Shown piece by piece: positions 35,746 through 44,557 of a DNA stretch of 64,000 nucleotides. The first letter of the stretch is position 1. Every line of letters begins with the position of its first letter. This stretch comes from Burkholderia cepacia. GTDB lineage: Bacteria > Pseudomonadota > Gammaproteobacteria > Burkholderiales > Burkholderiaceae. The DNA is taken from contig NZ_LDWR01000009.1 in assembly GCF_001039005.1 (NCBI RefSeq), positions 1-64,000 on the forward strand, read 5' to 3'. The notes beneath the pieces were generated by a model. The model ran no database searches, was not told the origin of the DNA, and was given only the letters and a program-made list of their open reading frames with translations. A program made the translations under genes and the position numbers.

Positions 35746-36612
35746 ATGTTCGATACCACCACGACGCCGGCCGGTCCCGGTGAAGCCAGGGCCGAGGCGC
35801 TGTACGACCTCGGCTCGACGACCGTCTACGCGAGCCGGCACGATCCGCGTTTTCCGTACGTGCTGTACGTGCCCGACGAAATCCGCTTGCCGGACAACGA
35901 CGTCGAGCTGGTCGTCGTGATGCATGGCACGGGGCGCCAGTTCACGCAGTACCGCGACGCGTTCGCGCCATTCGGACGCTGGAACCGCTGCGTCGTGCTG
36001 TGTCCGCTGTTTCCGGTCGGCGTGAGCGGCGACGGCGATCGCAACGGCTTCAAGCGTCTTGCCGAAGGCGACATCCGCTACGACCGCGTGCTGCTCGACA
36101 TGGTGAGCGAAGTCGGCGAGCGCTACGGCAAGCGGTTCGACCGGTTCGCACTATCCGGTTATTCGGGCGGCGGGCAGTTCGCGCATCGGTTCGCGTATGT
36201 GCATCCCGAGCGGTTGTGGGCCGTGTCGATCGGCGCGCCGGGCAACGTCACGCTGCTCGACCCGCACAAGGCGTGGTGGCTCGGTATAGGCGGCTTCGAG
36301 CGGCAGTTCGGCAAGCCGTTCGACGCGGCGGCGCTGGGGCAGGTGCCGGTCCAGATGGTGGTCGGCCGCGCCGATCTCGAGACGTGGGAAATCACGGTGC
36401 GCGAAGACAGCGCGATGTACGTGCCCGGCATCAACGATGCGGGCGCGACGCGGCCCGAGCGGCTTCGTGCGCTCGCGGCATCGTTCGACGCGGCCGGTGT
36501 GCGCGTGCGCTTCGACGAACTGCCCAACGTCGCGCACAACGGCATGCAGACCGTCGAGACGGTGCAGGACTTCTTTGTGCAGACGCTGCGCGCGATGCGC
36601 GCCGGGGGCTAG
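35746..36612 (+). CDS. alpha/beta-hydrolase of the C45 operon
   Basis: The 288-residue hydrolase has VVVMHGTGRQF as oxyanion region, the nucleophile elbow LSGYSGGGQFAHR and a C-terminal NVAHNGM with a likely catalytic His. It starts at 35746, 7 bases after an AGGAGCGAG ribosome site, 53 bp downstream of the C45 gene. It is followed after 4 bp by the MHS transporter gene, so the three should be cotranscribed. A role in hydrolysing the same imported compound is inferred. Confidence 0.83.
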   Translation: MFDTTTTPAGPGEARAEALYDLGSTTVYASRHDPRFPYVLYVPDEIRLPDNDVELVVVMHGTGRQFTQYRDAFAPFGRWNRCVVLCPLFPVGVSGDGDRNGFKRLAEGDIRYDRVLLDMVSEVGERYGKRFDRFALSGYSGGGQFAHRFAYVHPERLWAVSIGAPGNVTLLDPHKAWWLGIGGFERQFGKPFDAAALGQVPVQMVVGRADLETWEITVREDSAMYVPGINDAGATRPERLRALAASFDAAGVRVRFDELPNVAHNGMQTVETVQDFFVQTLRAMRAGG

Positions 36613-36616
36613 ATCC

Positions 36617-37999
36617 ATGGAAATCGGCGACGACGCAAGGCAAGCCCGCAAGGTCATCGTGTCGACCGTGATCGGCGGCACGTTCGAGTGGTTCGATTTC
36701 ATGGTGTACGGCTACTTCTCGAGCCTGATCGCGCGGACGTTCTTTTCCGGCGTCGGGCGCGGCGAATCGATGCTGCTGACGTTCGCGACGTTCGCCGTCG
36801 GGTTCCTCGTCAGACCGGTCGGCGGCGTCGTGATGGGGATGTACGCGGATCGCGCGGGGCGCATGAAGGCGCTGTCGTGGATCATGGTCGCGATGTCGGT
36901 GGGGTCGCTGCTGCTCGGCCTCACGCCGGGCTTCGCGACCTGGGGCATCGCCGCGCCGGCGCTCGTCGTGGTCGGCCGGCTCGTGCAGGGGTTCGCGGTC
37001 GGCGCGCAGTTCGCGCTGTCGTCGGTGTCGATCTACGAGGTCGCGCCGCCGGGCAAGAAGATGTTCTACGGCAGCTTCAACATGCTGTCGCTCGGGCTTG
37101 CGGCGATGTTTTCGTCGGGCGGCAGCTACCTGCTGTCGCGGTACCTGTCGCATGCCGCGATGGCCGAGTGGGGCTGGCGCGTGCCGTTCCTGGTCGGCGC
37201 GCTGGTCGGTCCGCTCGGTTTCTACATCCGGCATCACGTCGACGAATCGGCGGCGTTCCAGCGGATGCGCGCGCGGCCGGCCGCCCGTGCGCCGGCCGGC
37301 ACGCGCGCACGGGCGTTCATCCGCGAGAACGGCGATGCGCTCGTCTGCGCGATCGGCGTGATGATCGCCGGCACGTCGCTGAACTACGTATGGAATGCGT
37401 ACCTGCCGAACTACGCGCAATCGCAGCTCCATCTGCCGCTCAGCTCGTCGCTGCAGGCCGTGTTCGTCACCAGCATCATGTCGTGCGTGCTGTCGCCGGT
37501 GTTCGGCAAGCTGGCCGACCGGGTCGGGCCGTACCGGCTGTTCTGCGGTTTCATCGCGGGCTGGCTCGTGTGCGTGTTCCCGCTGTTCTGGTATCTGCTC
37601 GATGCGCCGACGGCGAGCCGGCTGATGATCGTGCACCTGATCGGCATGCTGTTCCTGACGCTGCAGGGCGCCGCGCATCCGGGGATGCTCGTGCAGATCT
37701 TCACGGTCGAGGGGCGCTCGACCGGCGTGGCGATCGCATACAACTCGTCGGTGACGCTGTTCGGCGGGCTCGCGCCGTTCTACATCTCGGTGGTCGCGCA
37801 TTTGACCGATGCACGGTTCATCCCGCCGAGTTATCTGTTCGGCACGAGCCTGCTGGCGATCGCGCTGGTGCTCGCCACGCGCACCGGGCGGCGCTCGATA
37901 CGGAACGACGGCTCGGCGCGCGGGCGGGACAGCGATTTCACGGGTGCCGCGCAGGCCGTTTCCGTCTCCGCGTCCGAGCAGACACAGGCGCGGCCGTGA
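36617..37999 (+). CDS. MHS-family MFS transporter
   Basis: The 460-residue protein has twelve predicted helices and the metabolite:H+ symporter signature: GGTFEWFDFMVYGYFS at the N-terminus, then RPVGGVVMGMYADRAGRMKAL after helix 2. Relatives (ShiA, KgtP, ProP) import organic acids or betaine-like compounds with protons. It closes the C45/hydrolase operon and probably brings in the substrate of those enzymes. The last 40 residues are a low-complexity tail. Confidence 0.88.
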   Translation: MEIGDDARQARKVIVSTVIGGTFEWFDFMVYGYFSSLIARTFFSGVGRGESMLLTFATFAVGFLVRPVGGVVMGMYADRAGRMKALSWIMVAMSVGSLLLGLTPGFATWGIAAPALVVVGRLVQGFAVGAQFALSSVSIYEVAPPGKKMFYGSFNMLSLGLAAMFSSGGSYLLSRYLSHAAMAEWGWRVPFLVGALVGPLGFYIRHHVDESAAFQRMRARPAARAPAGTRARAFIRENGDALVCAIGVMIAGTSLNYVWNAYLPNYAQSQLHLPLSSSLQAVFVTSIMSCVLSPVFGKLADRVGPYRLFCGFIAGWLVCVFPLFWYLLDAPTASRLMIVHLIGMLFLTLQGAAHPGMLVQIFTVEGRSTGVAIAYNSSVTLFGGLAPFYISVVAHLTDARFIPPSYLFGTSLLAIALVLATRTGRRSIRNDGSARGRDSDFTGAAQAVSVSASEQTQARP

Positions 38000-38030
38000 C
38001 GTCACCGGGCGCAGGCGACGTTGCCGGCGA

Positions 38031-38057
38031 GGGCGCGCGCGGGCTTCGCTCGCGCCC
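38031..38057. terminator. stem-loop between convergent MHS transporter and YCII gene
   Basis: An 11-bp arm (38031-38041) pairs with 38047-38057 with one mismatch around a 5-base loop. It is GC-rich and followed on neither strand by a long T-tract. Confidence 0.5.
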
Positions 38058-38062
38058 GTCGG

Positions 38063-38494
38063 TCAGGATTTCTGCCGCGCGTCGATTTCCGTGCGCATCC
38101 GCGCTTCCTGCTCACGCAACTCGTCCGTGAATGCGGCGCCGAAATCCTCGGCTTCGAACAGCGGGCGGATCTCGATGTCGGAGTCCACAGGCATCGGATT
38201 CGGGCAGCGCTTCACCCATTCGATGGCTTCTTCCATCGAGCTCACCTGCCACAGCCAGTAGCCCGCGACGAGCTCCTTCGTTTCGGCGAACGGGCCGTCG
38301 ATGACGGTGCGGTTCTTGCCGGAAAAGTGCACGCGCTTGCCGCGGCTGCTCGGGTGCAGCCCGTCGGCGGCGAGCAGGATGCCGGCTTTCACCAGTTCTT
38401 CGTTGAAGCGACCCATCTCGGCCATGATCCGGGTGTCGGGCATCCGGCCGGACTCGGAATCGGCAGTGGCCTTGACGATTACCATGACGCGCAT
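38063..38494 (-). CDS. YCII-related (DGPF) protein, tandem copy 1
   Basis: The 143-residue protein has the YCII/DGPF fold with MRVMVIVKATADSE at the start and the signature TVIDGPFAETKELVAGYWLWQ. Such proteins are small cytoplasmic proteins of unknown activity usually encoded near ECF sigma factors. It is a close paralogue of the gene 217 bp upstream; the two share most residues and their promoter regions are also similar. No sigma factor gene is adjacent. Confidence 0.87.
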   Translation of the reverse strand: MRVMVIVKATADSESGRMPDTRIMAEMGRFNEELVKAGILLAADGLHPSSRGKRVHFSGKNRTVIDGPFAETKELVAGYWLWQVSSMEEAIEWVKRCPNPMPVDSDIEIRPLFEAEDFGAAFTDELREQEARMRTEIDARQKS

Positions 38495-38561
38495 TGTCGT
38501 ATCTCCTTGAGTTGGGGGGAGTGTTCGTTGACCGACAGGTCAACGTGGCTTACGACACTAC

Positions 38562-38588
38562 GACGGACGACGATCGGGGAAATCGACG
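38562..38588 (-). promoter_or_regulatory. ECF-sigma-like promoter of YCII copy 1
   Basis: On the minus strand CGTCGATTT (hexamer at 38583-38588) is followed after a 17-bp spacer by CGTC (38562-38565) and GTA. The same spacing and both boxes occur before copy 2. Confidence 0.5.
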
Positions 38589-38710
38589 GCGGACACGAAA
38601 AAGATTTCGTACGGCGGTGCGGCAACAGCGGCGCGTTGCCGGCGGTCGATCGAAATGCGGTGTTGCGGGGGGCGGGCCGCCGCGCTGCGCGGCCCGGTTC
38701 AAGCGTTCGG

Positions 38711-39157
38711 TCAGTTCCCGGCAGGCGGGGCCTGGTGGCCGTCGCCGAGTTGCGCGCGCAGTTTCGCTTCCTGCTCCTGCAGCTCGGGTGTGAATTCGGC
38801 GCCGAAATCCTCGGGCGAGAACACCTGCCGGATCTCGATCTCCGATTCGCCGAGCATCGGGTTCGGGCAGCGCTTCACCCATTCGACGGCTTCGTCCATC
38901 GAGCTCACCTGCCACAGCCAGAACCCGGCGATGAGTTCCTTGGTTTCGGCGAACGGGCCGTCGGTCACGGACCGGTCCTTGCCGGCGAAGCGTACGCGCT
39001 TGCCGCGGGCGCTCGGGTGCAGCCCTTCGCCGGCGAGCATCACGCCCGCTTTCACGAGCGCTTCGTTGTACTGGCCCATCGCGGCCAGCAGTTCGGTGTC
39101 GGGCATCTTGCCGGCTTCGGAATCGGCGGTCGCCTTGACGATGACCATGACGCGCAT
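38711..39157 (-). CDS. YCII-related (DGPF) protein, tandem copy 2
   Basis: The 148-residue protein starts at the ATG at 39157 preceded by AGGAGAAACA. It shows the same MRVMVIVKATADSE start and SVTDGPFAETKELIAGFWLWQ signature as copy 1, with divergence mainly in the C-terminal tail, which here ends in Pro and Ala. The two genes clearly arose by tandem duplication of a unit of about 0.66 kb that included the promoter. Confidence 0.87.
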   Translation of the reverse strand: MRVMVIVKATADSEAGKMPDTELLAAMGQYNEALVKAGVMLAGEGLHPSARGKRVRFAGKDRSVTDGPFAETKELIAGFWLWQVSSMDEAVEWVKRCPNPMLGESEIEIRQVFSPEDFGAEFTPELQEQEAKLRAQLGDGHQAPPAGN

Positions 39158-39234
39158 GATTGTTTCTCCTGGGTTGGGAAAGTGGCAGGGGGCGTCGGCC
39201 TTGCGGGACAGCCGACCCGTTCTTGCGATGGTAC

Positions 39235-39261
39235 GACGGGCGGCGCGCGGCGAAATCGACA
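39235..39261 (-). promoter_or_regulatory. ECF-sigma-like promoter of YCII copy 2
   Basis: On the minus strand TGTCGA (39256-39261), a 17-bp spacer and CGTC (39235-39238) followed by GTA form a promoter like those described for ECF factors that control DGPF proteins. It lies about 80 bp before the start codon. Confidence 0.55.
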
Positions 39262-39362
39262 TCGGCACGAAAAAGCGCCGTTGCGCGGGCGGCGGGCGCG
39301 CTGGCCGACCGCTTCACCAAAACTGGTATGCTGATCCTCACCACGTTTACGCGGAGGGTGCC

Positions 39363-39593
39363 ATGGCTGCTAAAGAAGTCTCGAAGAAGAAATACCTGAA
39401 AATCCTGAACAAACGCTTGCGTGCCGAACCGGCGGCCCCGGACGGCGCGTCGTTCGTATTTTTCCCGCTGGGCGCGAAGGCGAAGCATGCGACGGGCGTC
39501 GTGTCCGGCGATGCGCGCAGCAAGCGCGAACTGGCGGTGATGGCCGCGGTCCAGCGCAAGGCGGCCGAAGAGTTCGTCGTCTCCGGCGCCTGA
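39363..39593 (+). CDS. small basic protein of unknown function, 76 residues
   Basis: A GGAGGG box (39354-39359) precedes the ATG at 39363, so the start is well supported. The product is lysine- and arginine-rich at its N-terminus (AAKEVSKKKYLKILNKRLRA) with a compact middle (SFVFFPLGAKAKHATG) and a helical C-terminus. There is no signal peptide. I recognise no family; nucleic-acid binding is possible from charge alone. Confidence 0.65.
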   Translation: MAAKEVSKKKYLKILNKRLRAEPAAPDGASFVFFPLGAKAKHATGVVSGDARSKRELAVMAAVQRKAAEEFVVSGA

Positions 39594-39636
39594 CCGGGAT
39601 CCGTCATACCACGGCTGGTTTCGCCGCCTGCGTGAC

Positions 39637-40338
39637 TTACGCGGCGGCGGCTTCGCAATGCGCGATCGCACCGGCCAGCACGCGCGGGATGTCGTGCGTG
39701 ATGGCCGGGCCGTGCATCGGCAGGATGATGTCGAGATCGAGCGCCTGGATGCGGCGCAGCGCGCTCGCCATGTGCGCGAGCGACGGCAGGTAGTCCGAGC
39801 GGGTGATCGAGTCGATGATCGCCGGCAGCGGGTCGTCGGTGGCGTCGTCGCCGAAGCGCATCAGGATGTCCGACGACAGCAGCGCCTTATAGGCCGGCAG
39901 GTACACGACCAGCGCATCCCATTGATGGACGTGCTTTGTGAAGATCGGCACGATATCGATACCGGAGATCGTCGTCGGCACGCCGTCCTTCAGCGGTGTC
40001 GCACGCACGCCGAAGATATCGGCCAGCCCGTGCGTGCACATCGGATGGCCGTACGCGACGAGTGCCGGATTGGCCGCGAGGAAGTCGGGCAGCGCGCCCA
40101 TCTCGTCGACCTCGAAATGCGGAACGATCACGCTACTCACCATCGATGGCGTGATGCCGACGGTCGCGAGGCTCGCGCTCAGTTGCGGGAAGTTGGAGCG
40201 GGTGCCCGTTTCGATGCAGACGATTTCGCCGCCCGGCGAACGGACGAAGAACTGGCTGAAGCCGAGTTTCAGCTTGTCGATGTAGGTCGTCGCGCGAAAC
40301 AGGCCGCTGCGGATTTCTTCGATACGTGAGCTGTCCAT
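39637..40338 (-). CDS. MBL-fold protein with ODP-type di-iron motif
   Basis: The 233-residue protein has a metallo-beta-lactamase fold in which the usual HxHxDH is replaced by HFEVDE (His74, Glu76, Asp78), the pattern of oxygen-binding di-iron proteins related to flavodiiron enzymes. Further ligands are likely His138, Asp157 (SSDIL) and the His in PMHGPA. It lacks a flavodoxin domain. Stand-alone members bind or reduce oxygen or sense diguanylate-linked signals in some bacteria; the role here is open. It appears monocistronic. Confidence 0.8.
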   Translation of the reverse strand: MDSSRIEEIRSGLFRATTYIDKLKLGFSQFFVRSPGGEIVCIETGTRSNFPQLSASLATVGITPSMVSSVIVPHFEVDEMGALPDFLAANPALVAYGHPMCTHGLADIFGVRATPLKDGVPTTISGIDIVPIFTKHVHQWDALVVYLPAYKALLSSDILMRFGDDATDDPLPAIIDSITRSDYLPSLAHMASALRRIQALDLDIILPMHGPAITHDIPRVLAGAIAHCEAAAA

Positions 40339-40539
40339 CGATTCGATCCTCGCGCGGGGAGTGGGGGCGGGGCCGCACCGTCGCGCGATTGCCGCGACGC
40401 ATCAACGGCCGCACGACCCGGTGCCTCGACGCAGTCTAGCAGCGTTGCTCCGGACCCGACGCCTGTCGGTTCATGCAGCGGCCGGGAACGGCGCTGAGTA
40501 CCTTCCCGGCCTGCAAGCACACCCCCTCCGATCCGCGGA

Positions 40540-41964
40540 TCAGGACACCTTGTCCGCCGCTGCCGCCGCATACCGGCCGTTGCCGCCGGCTTCGTCGCCC
40601 GCCGCCAGTTGTTCCAGCGCGAGGCCCTTCGTCTCGATCCCGAGCGTCCACACGGCGATCGCGGCCGCGATGAACGACAGCGCGCCGAGCGTGAACACGC
40701 CGCCCTGGCCGAACACGGGCAGCACGACGCCGACCACGTAAGGCCCGATCAGCGAGCCGACGCGCCCGATCGCCGACGCGAAGCCCGAGCCCGTCGCGCG
40801 CGCGCCGGTGCCGTACAGCTCGGGCGTGTACGTGTACAGCGCGGCCCACATCCCGAACAGGAAGAACTGCATCGCGAGGCCGGTGCCGATCAGCAGCGTC
40901 ATGCTGCCGCCGTACAGCGCGCTCTGGCCGTACGCGTACGCCATCGCGCCGCCGCCGATCAGCGACGCGATGCAGGTCGGCTTGCGCCCCCAGCGTTCGA
41001 CGAGCCACGCGGCGCACAGGAAGCCCGGCACGCCGCCGAGCGAGATCAGCACCGTGTAGAACACCGATTTCGTGACCTCGAAGCCGGCCTGCTGCAGCAG
41101 CGCGCCGAGCCACGACGTGAGGCCGTAGAAGCCGAGCAGTGCGAAGAACCACAGCAGCCACACCATCACGGTGCGGCGGCGGTACACGCCGCTCCAGATC
41201 TCGCGCAGTGCGCTGCCGCCACGCGCGGCCACCGGTTCGGCGAGCCGCGACGGCGGCGGCAGCGTCGTGACGCCGGCCGAGCGCATCACCTTCGCCTCGA
41301 TCACATGCATCACCGTGTCGGCTTCCGCGTGCCGGCCCGCATGTTCGAGCCAGCGCGGCGATTCGGGCACGATGCGGCGCACGACGAGCACGAACACCGC
41401 GGGAATCGCGAGCAGCGCGAACACCGTGCGCCAGCCGAACTGCGGCAGCACGAAGTACGCGACGATGCCGGCCGTGATGAAGCCGAGCGGCCAGAAGCCG
41501 TCCATCAGCGCGATCAGGCGGCCGCGTTTCTCGGTCGGCACGAATTCGGACAGCAGCGTCTGCGCGACCGGGAATTCCATGCCCATCCCGATCCCGAGCA
41601 GCACGCGGTAGACGATCAGCGCGTCGACGCTCTGCGCGGTCGAACACAGGTACGACGCGGCGCCCCACAGCACCATGCTCCACTGGAACACGGGCCGGCG
41701 GCCGAAGCGGTCGGCGAGCAGGCCGGCGACGGCCGCGCCGAGCACCATCCCGAAGAAGCTTGCGCTCGCAACGAGGCCGGCGGCCGCGGTCGACAGCCCG
41801 AACTCCTTGCGGATCGAGCCGAGCACGAACGTCATCGTGCCGAGGTCGACCGAATCGAAGAAGAACGCGATTGCGATGATGAAGAAGATCCGCTTGTGAT
41901 AGCCGGAGAACGGCAGGCGTTCGAGCCGGGCGGCGGCGGAAGCGGGAGCGGTGGCGGCGGGCAT
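40540..41964 (-). CDS. MFS transporter, sugar-porter/NiaP-like
   Basis: This 474-residue protein has twelve hydrophobic helices and MFS signatures: GLLADRFGRRPVFQWSM after helix 2, VPTEKRGRLIALMDGFWPLG in the central region, and WLVERWGRKPT in the second half. The pattern (RVLLGIGMGMEFPVAQTLL and a PESPRWLEHAGR loop) fits the sugar-porter-like branch that includes NiaP and aromatic-acid carriers. Substrate unknown. It stands alone on the minus strand. Confidence 0.87.
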   Translation of the reverse strand: MPAATAPASAAARLERLPFSGYHKRIFFIIAIAFFFDSVDLGTMTFVLGSIRKEFGLSTAAAGLVASASFFGMVLGAAVAGLLADRFGRRPVFQWSMVLWGAASYLCSTAQSVDALIVYRVLLGIGMGMEFPVAQTLLSEFVPTEKRGRLIALMDGFWPLGFITAGIVAYFVLPQFGWRTVFALLAIPAVFVLVVRRIVPESPRWLEHAGRHAEADTVMHVIEAKVMRSAGVTTLPPPSRLAEPVAARGGSALREIWSGVYRRRTVMVWLLWFFALLGFYGLTSWLGALLQQAGFEVTKSVFYTVLISLGGVPGFLCAAWLVERWGRKPTCIASLIGGGAMAYAYGQSALYGGSMTLLIGTGLAMQFFLFGMWAALYTYTPELYGTGARATGSGFASAIGRVGSLIGPYVVGVVLPVFGQGGVFTLGALSFIAAAIAVWTLGIETKGLALEQLAAGDEAGGNGRYAAAAADKVS

Positions 41965-42114
41965 GGCGTCCTCTGAAATGAAAAGGGGCCTTGCAGCGCA
42001 TGCTCCAGGGCCCCGATGCTTCGGTATTCAGTAGACGCGACCACAAAATGCCGCATCAGAGGAAAAGCGCCGCCTGCTTGCTCAAATGCGTCATCGGCGG
42101 CGGCGCGTGCCGCG

Positions 42115-42876
42115 TCAATTCTTCAGCTTGTATCCGGTGCGGAACATCCACGCGACGATCGCGAGCAGGATCACGAGGAACAGCCCGGTGGCGGCGAGGC
42201 TGATCCACACGTGCACGTCCGCGATCCCGTAGAACGACCAGCGGAAGCCGCTGATCAGGTAGACGATCGGGTTGAACAGCGTGATGATGCGCCACGCGGG
42301 CGGCAGCATGTCGACCGAATAGAAGCTGCCGCCGAGGAACGTGAGCGGCGTGATGATCAGGAGCGGCACGAGCTGCAGCTTCTCGAAGCTGTCGGCCCAG
42401 ATGCCGATCACGAAGCCGAACAGGCTGAACGTGATCGCCGTCAGCACGAGGAACAGCACCATCCAGAACGGATGCAGGATGTGCAGCGGCACGAACAGGC
42501 CGGCCGTGGCGAGGATGATGACGCCGAGCAGCAGCGACTTCGATGCGGCCGCTCCCACGTAGGCGATCACGATCTCCCAGTACGACACGGGCGCGGACAG
42601 GATCTCGTAGATCGTGCCCGTGAAGCGCGGGAAGTAGATGCCGAACGACGCGTTCGAGATGCTTTGCGACAGCAACGACAGCATCACGAGGCCCGGCACG
42701 ATGAACGACCCGTAGCCGATGCCGTTCACGTCGCTGATGCGCGAGCCGATCGCGGAGCCGAACACGACGAAATACAGCGACGTCGAGATCACCGGCGCGA
42801 TGATGCTCTGCATCAGCGTGCGGCGCGTGCGGGCCATTTCTGCGCGGTAGATCGCGCGGATTCCTTGCAGGTTCAT
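42115..42876 (-). CDS. yadH: ABC-2 type exporter permease (YadH-like)
   Basis: The 253-residue protein has six predicted helices and the ABC-2 membrane fold, with [20 protein letters not shown] and the [16 protein letters not shown] loop characteristic of the NodJ/YadH branch. It follows the ATPase gene by 5 bp and forms an exporter pair with it. The homologous E. coli yadGH pair has no firm substrate, and none is apparent here. Confidence 0.87.
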   Translation of the reverse strand: MNLQGIRAIYRAEMARTRRTLMQSIIAPVISTSLYFVVFGSAIGSRISDVNGIGYGSFIVPGLVMLSLLSQSISNASFGIYFPRFTGTIYEILSAPVSYWEIVIAYVGAAASKSLLLGVIILATAGLFVPLHILHPFWMVLFLVLTAITFSLFGFVIGIWADSFEKLQLVPLLIITPLTFLGGSFYSVDMLPPAWRIITLFNPIVYLISGFRWSFYGIADVHVWISLAATGLFLVILLAIVAWMFRTGYKLKN

Positions 42877-42881
42877 GGGCG

Positions 42882-43826
42882 TCAGGCTCCTTGTACGCCG
42901 TTGCGGCGATTGTCGATCAGGCTGACGAAAATATCCTCGAGCGAACTCTGCGTCGTGTGCAGGTCGCGGAAGCCGATGCCGGCGGAGCCGAGCGCGTTGA
43001 TCAGTTTCGCGATGCTCGCGTCGTCGCGCTGCGAGTCGTACGTGTAGACGAGCGCGGCGCCGTCGTCCGCGCGTTCGAGCCCGAACGGCGCGAGCGTCGG
43101 CGGCACGTCCGTGAGCGGGTGCTCGAGCTGCACGGTCAACTGCTTCTTGCCGAGCTTGCGCATCAGCTCGCGCTTTTCCTCGACGAGCACGAGCTCGCCG
43201 CCGAGGATGATGCCGATCCGGTCGGCCATCTCCTCAGCTTCCTCGATGTAGTGCGTGGTCAGCAGGATCGTCACGCCGCTTTCGCGCAGCGAATCGACGA
43301 GCTTCCACATGTCGCGGCGCAGCTCGACGTCGACGCCGGCCGTCGGTTCGTCGAGGAACAGGATGCGCGGCTCGTGCGACAGCGCCTTCGCGATCATCAC
43401 GCGGCGCTTCATGCCGCCCGACAGCGTCATCAGCTTGTTGTCGCGCTTGTCCCACAGCGACAGCGCCTTCAGCGTCTTCTCGATATGCGCGGGATCGGGT
43501 GCCTTGCCGAACAGGCCACGGCTGAACGACACGGTCGCCCAGACGGTTTCGAACGCGTCGGTCGTCAGCTCCTGCGGCACGAGGCCGATCATTTCGCGGG
43601 CCGCGCGGTATTGATCGCGGATGTCGTGGCCGCCGACCGTCACGCGGCCTGCGGTCGGCGTGACGATGCCGCAGATCGAGCCGATCAGCGTCGTCTTGCC
43701 GGCACCGTTCGGCCCGAGCAGCGCGAAGATCTCGCCGGGGCGGATGTCGAGGGTCACGTGCTTCAGCGCCTGGAAGCCGGACGCGTAAGTCTTGGAGAGG
43801 TCGGAGACGGAAAGGATCGGTTGCAT
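42882..43826 (-). CDS. yadG: ABC-2 type exporter ATPase (YadG-like)
   Basis: The 314-residue ATPase has Walker [10 protein letters not shown], signature LSGGMKRR, Walker [13 protein letters not shown] and the switch region [12 protein letters not shown] start it at the ATG at 43826 ([14 protein letters not shown]); a GTG five codons upstream is an alternative. With the permease 5 bp downstream it makes a two-component exporter of the drug/polysaccharide type. Confidence 0.88.
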   Translation of the reverse strand: MQPILSVSDLSKTYASGFQALKHVTLDIRPGEIFALLGPNGAGKTTLIGSICGIVTPTAGRVTVGGHDIRDQYRAAREMIGLVPQELTTDAFETVWATVSFSRGLFGKAPDPAHIEKTLKALSLWDKRDNKLMTLSGGMKRRVMIAKALSHEPRILFLDEPTAGVDVELRRDMWKLVDSLRESGVTILLTTHYIEEAEEMADRIGIILGGELVLVEEKRELMRKLGKKQLTVQLEHPLTDVPPTLAPFGLERADDGAALVYTYDSQRDDASIAKLINALGSAGIGFRDLHTTQSSLEDIFVSLIDNRRNGVQGA

Positions 43827-44260
43827 GCTCACGGATGGCACGGCCGGCCGGCGCGGCGGCGTGCGCCGCGCGTGCCCGGCGTCGCCGCCGCTGCGAAGCG
43901 GCCGGGACCGGGGACGGCATGGCGGACGGGCGTCATGTCGAACGGCGCTGTGATGCGGGATCGCGGGACCGCCATATTAGCAATCGATAGATGGAAATGC
44001 ATTCTGATGGAAAGGCCGCGCATGATCGGCGCCGGATTTGCGTGAAATGCACGTGCGTCGCTCAATAAAGCGCCTGTTTATTTGAAGTGAGCGAACAATG
44101 CATGCCGTTTTCCGTGAATCGGGCGGCGAGCGCGTTCCGACGCGGCAGCGCGGCGGCCGGCCGGCCGACTGTGCCGCCCGAACAGCGCCGCGCCGTACCG
44201 GGACGGCGTGTGCCGCGCTCGCGATAATGCGTTCCTTTCACGGTTCTCGGAGCGGGGCGA
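43827..44260. other. 434-bp divergent intergenic region
   Basis: It separates the ABC exporter operon from the cupin gene. The stretch 43970-44100 is AT-rich and probably holds the promoters. I see no further gene or clear operator. Confidence 0.4.
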
Positions 44261-44557
44261 ATGTCTTTGATCGATTTCAAATCGGTGGCGGCCGGGCAGG
44301 CCGTCGCGTGGAAATCCACGATCGTCGGCGAAGTCGGGCCGGCCAGGATCAAGGTGCTGCGGATGGACGCGCAGCCTTACGAAGCGGAAGTGCACGACTA
44401 CAACGAGGGGCTGCTGGTGCTCGACGGCAAGCTGATGCTCGAAGTCGACACGGAAACGGTCGTGGTCGAGGCCGGGCAGATGTATCTCGCGCTCGCCGGC
44501 ACGCGCCATGCGGTGCTGCCCGGCAGCCACGGCACGCTCGCGATCATCGACGTGTAA
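44261..44557 (+). CDS. small cupin-domain protein
   Basis: The 98-residue protein is a single cupin barrel. It shows EAEVHDYNEGLLVLDGKLML and GQMYLALAGTRHAVLPGSHG, with one His in each half and a Glu consistent with a metal site. Small stand-alone cupins may bind sugars, acids or metal, and no pathway partner is adjacent. The start follows GGAGCGGGGCGA. Confidence 0.83.
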   Translation: MSLIDFKSVAAGQAVAWKSTIVGEVGPARIKVLRMDAQPYEAEVHDYNEGLLVLDGKLMLEVDTETVVVEAGQMYLALAGTRHAVLPGSHGTLAIIDV

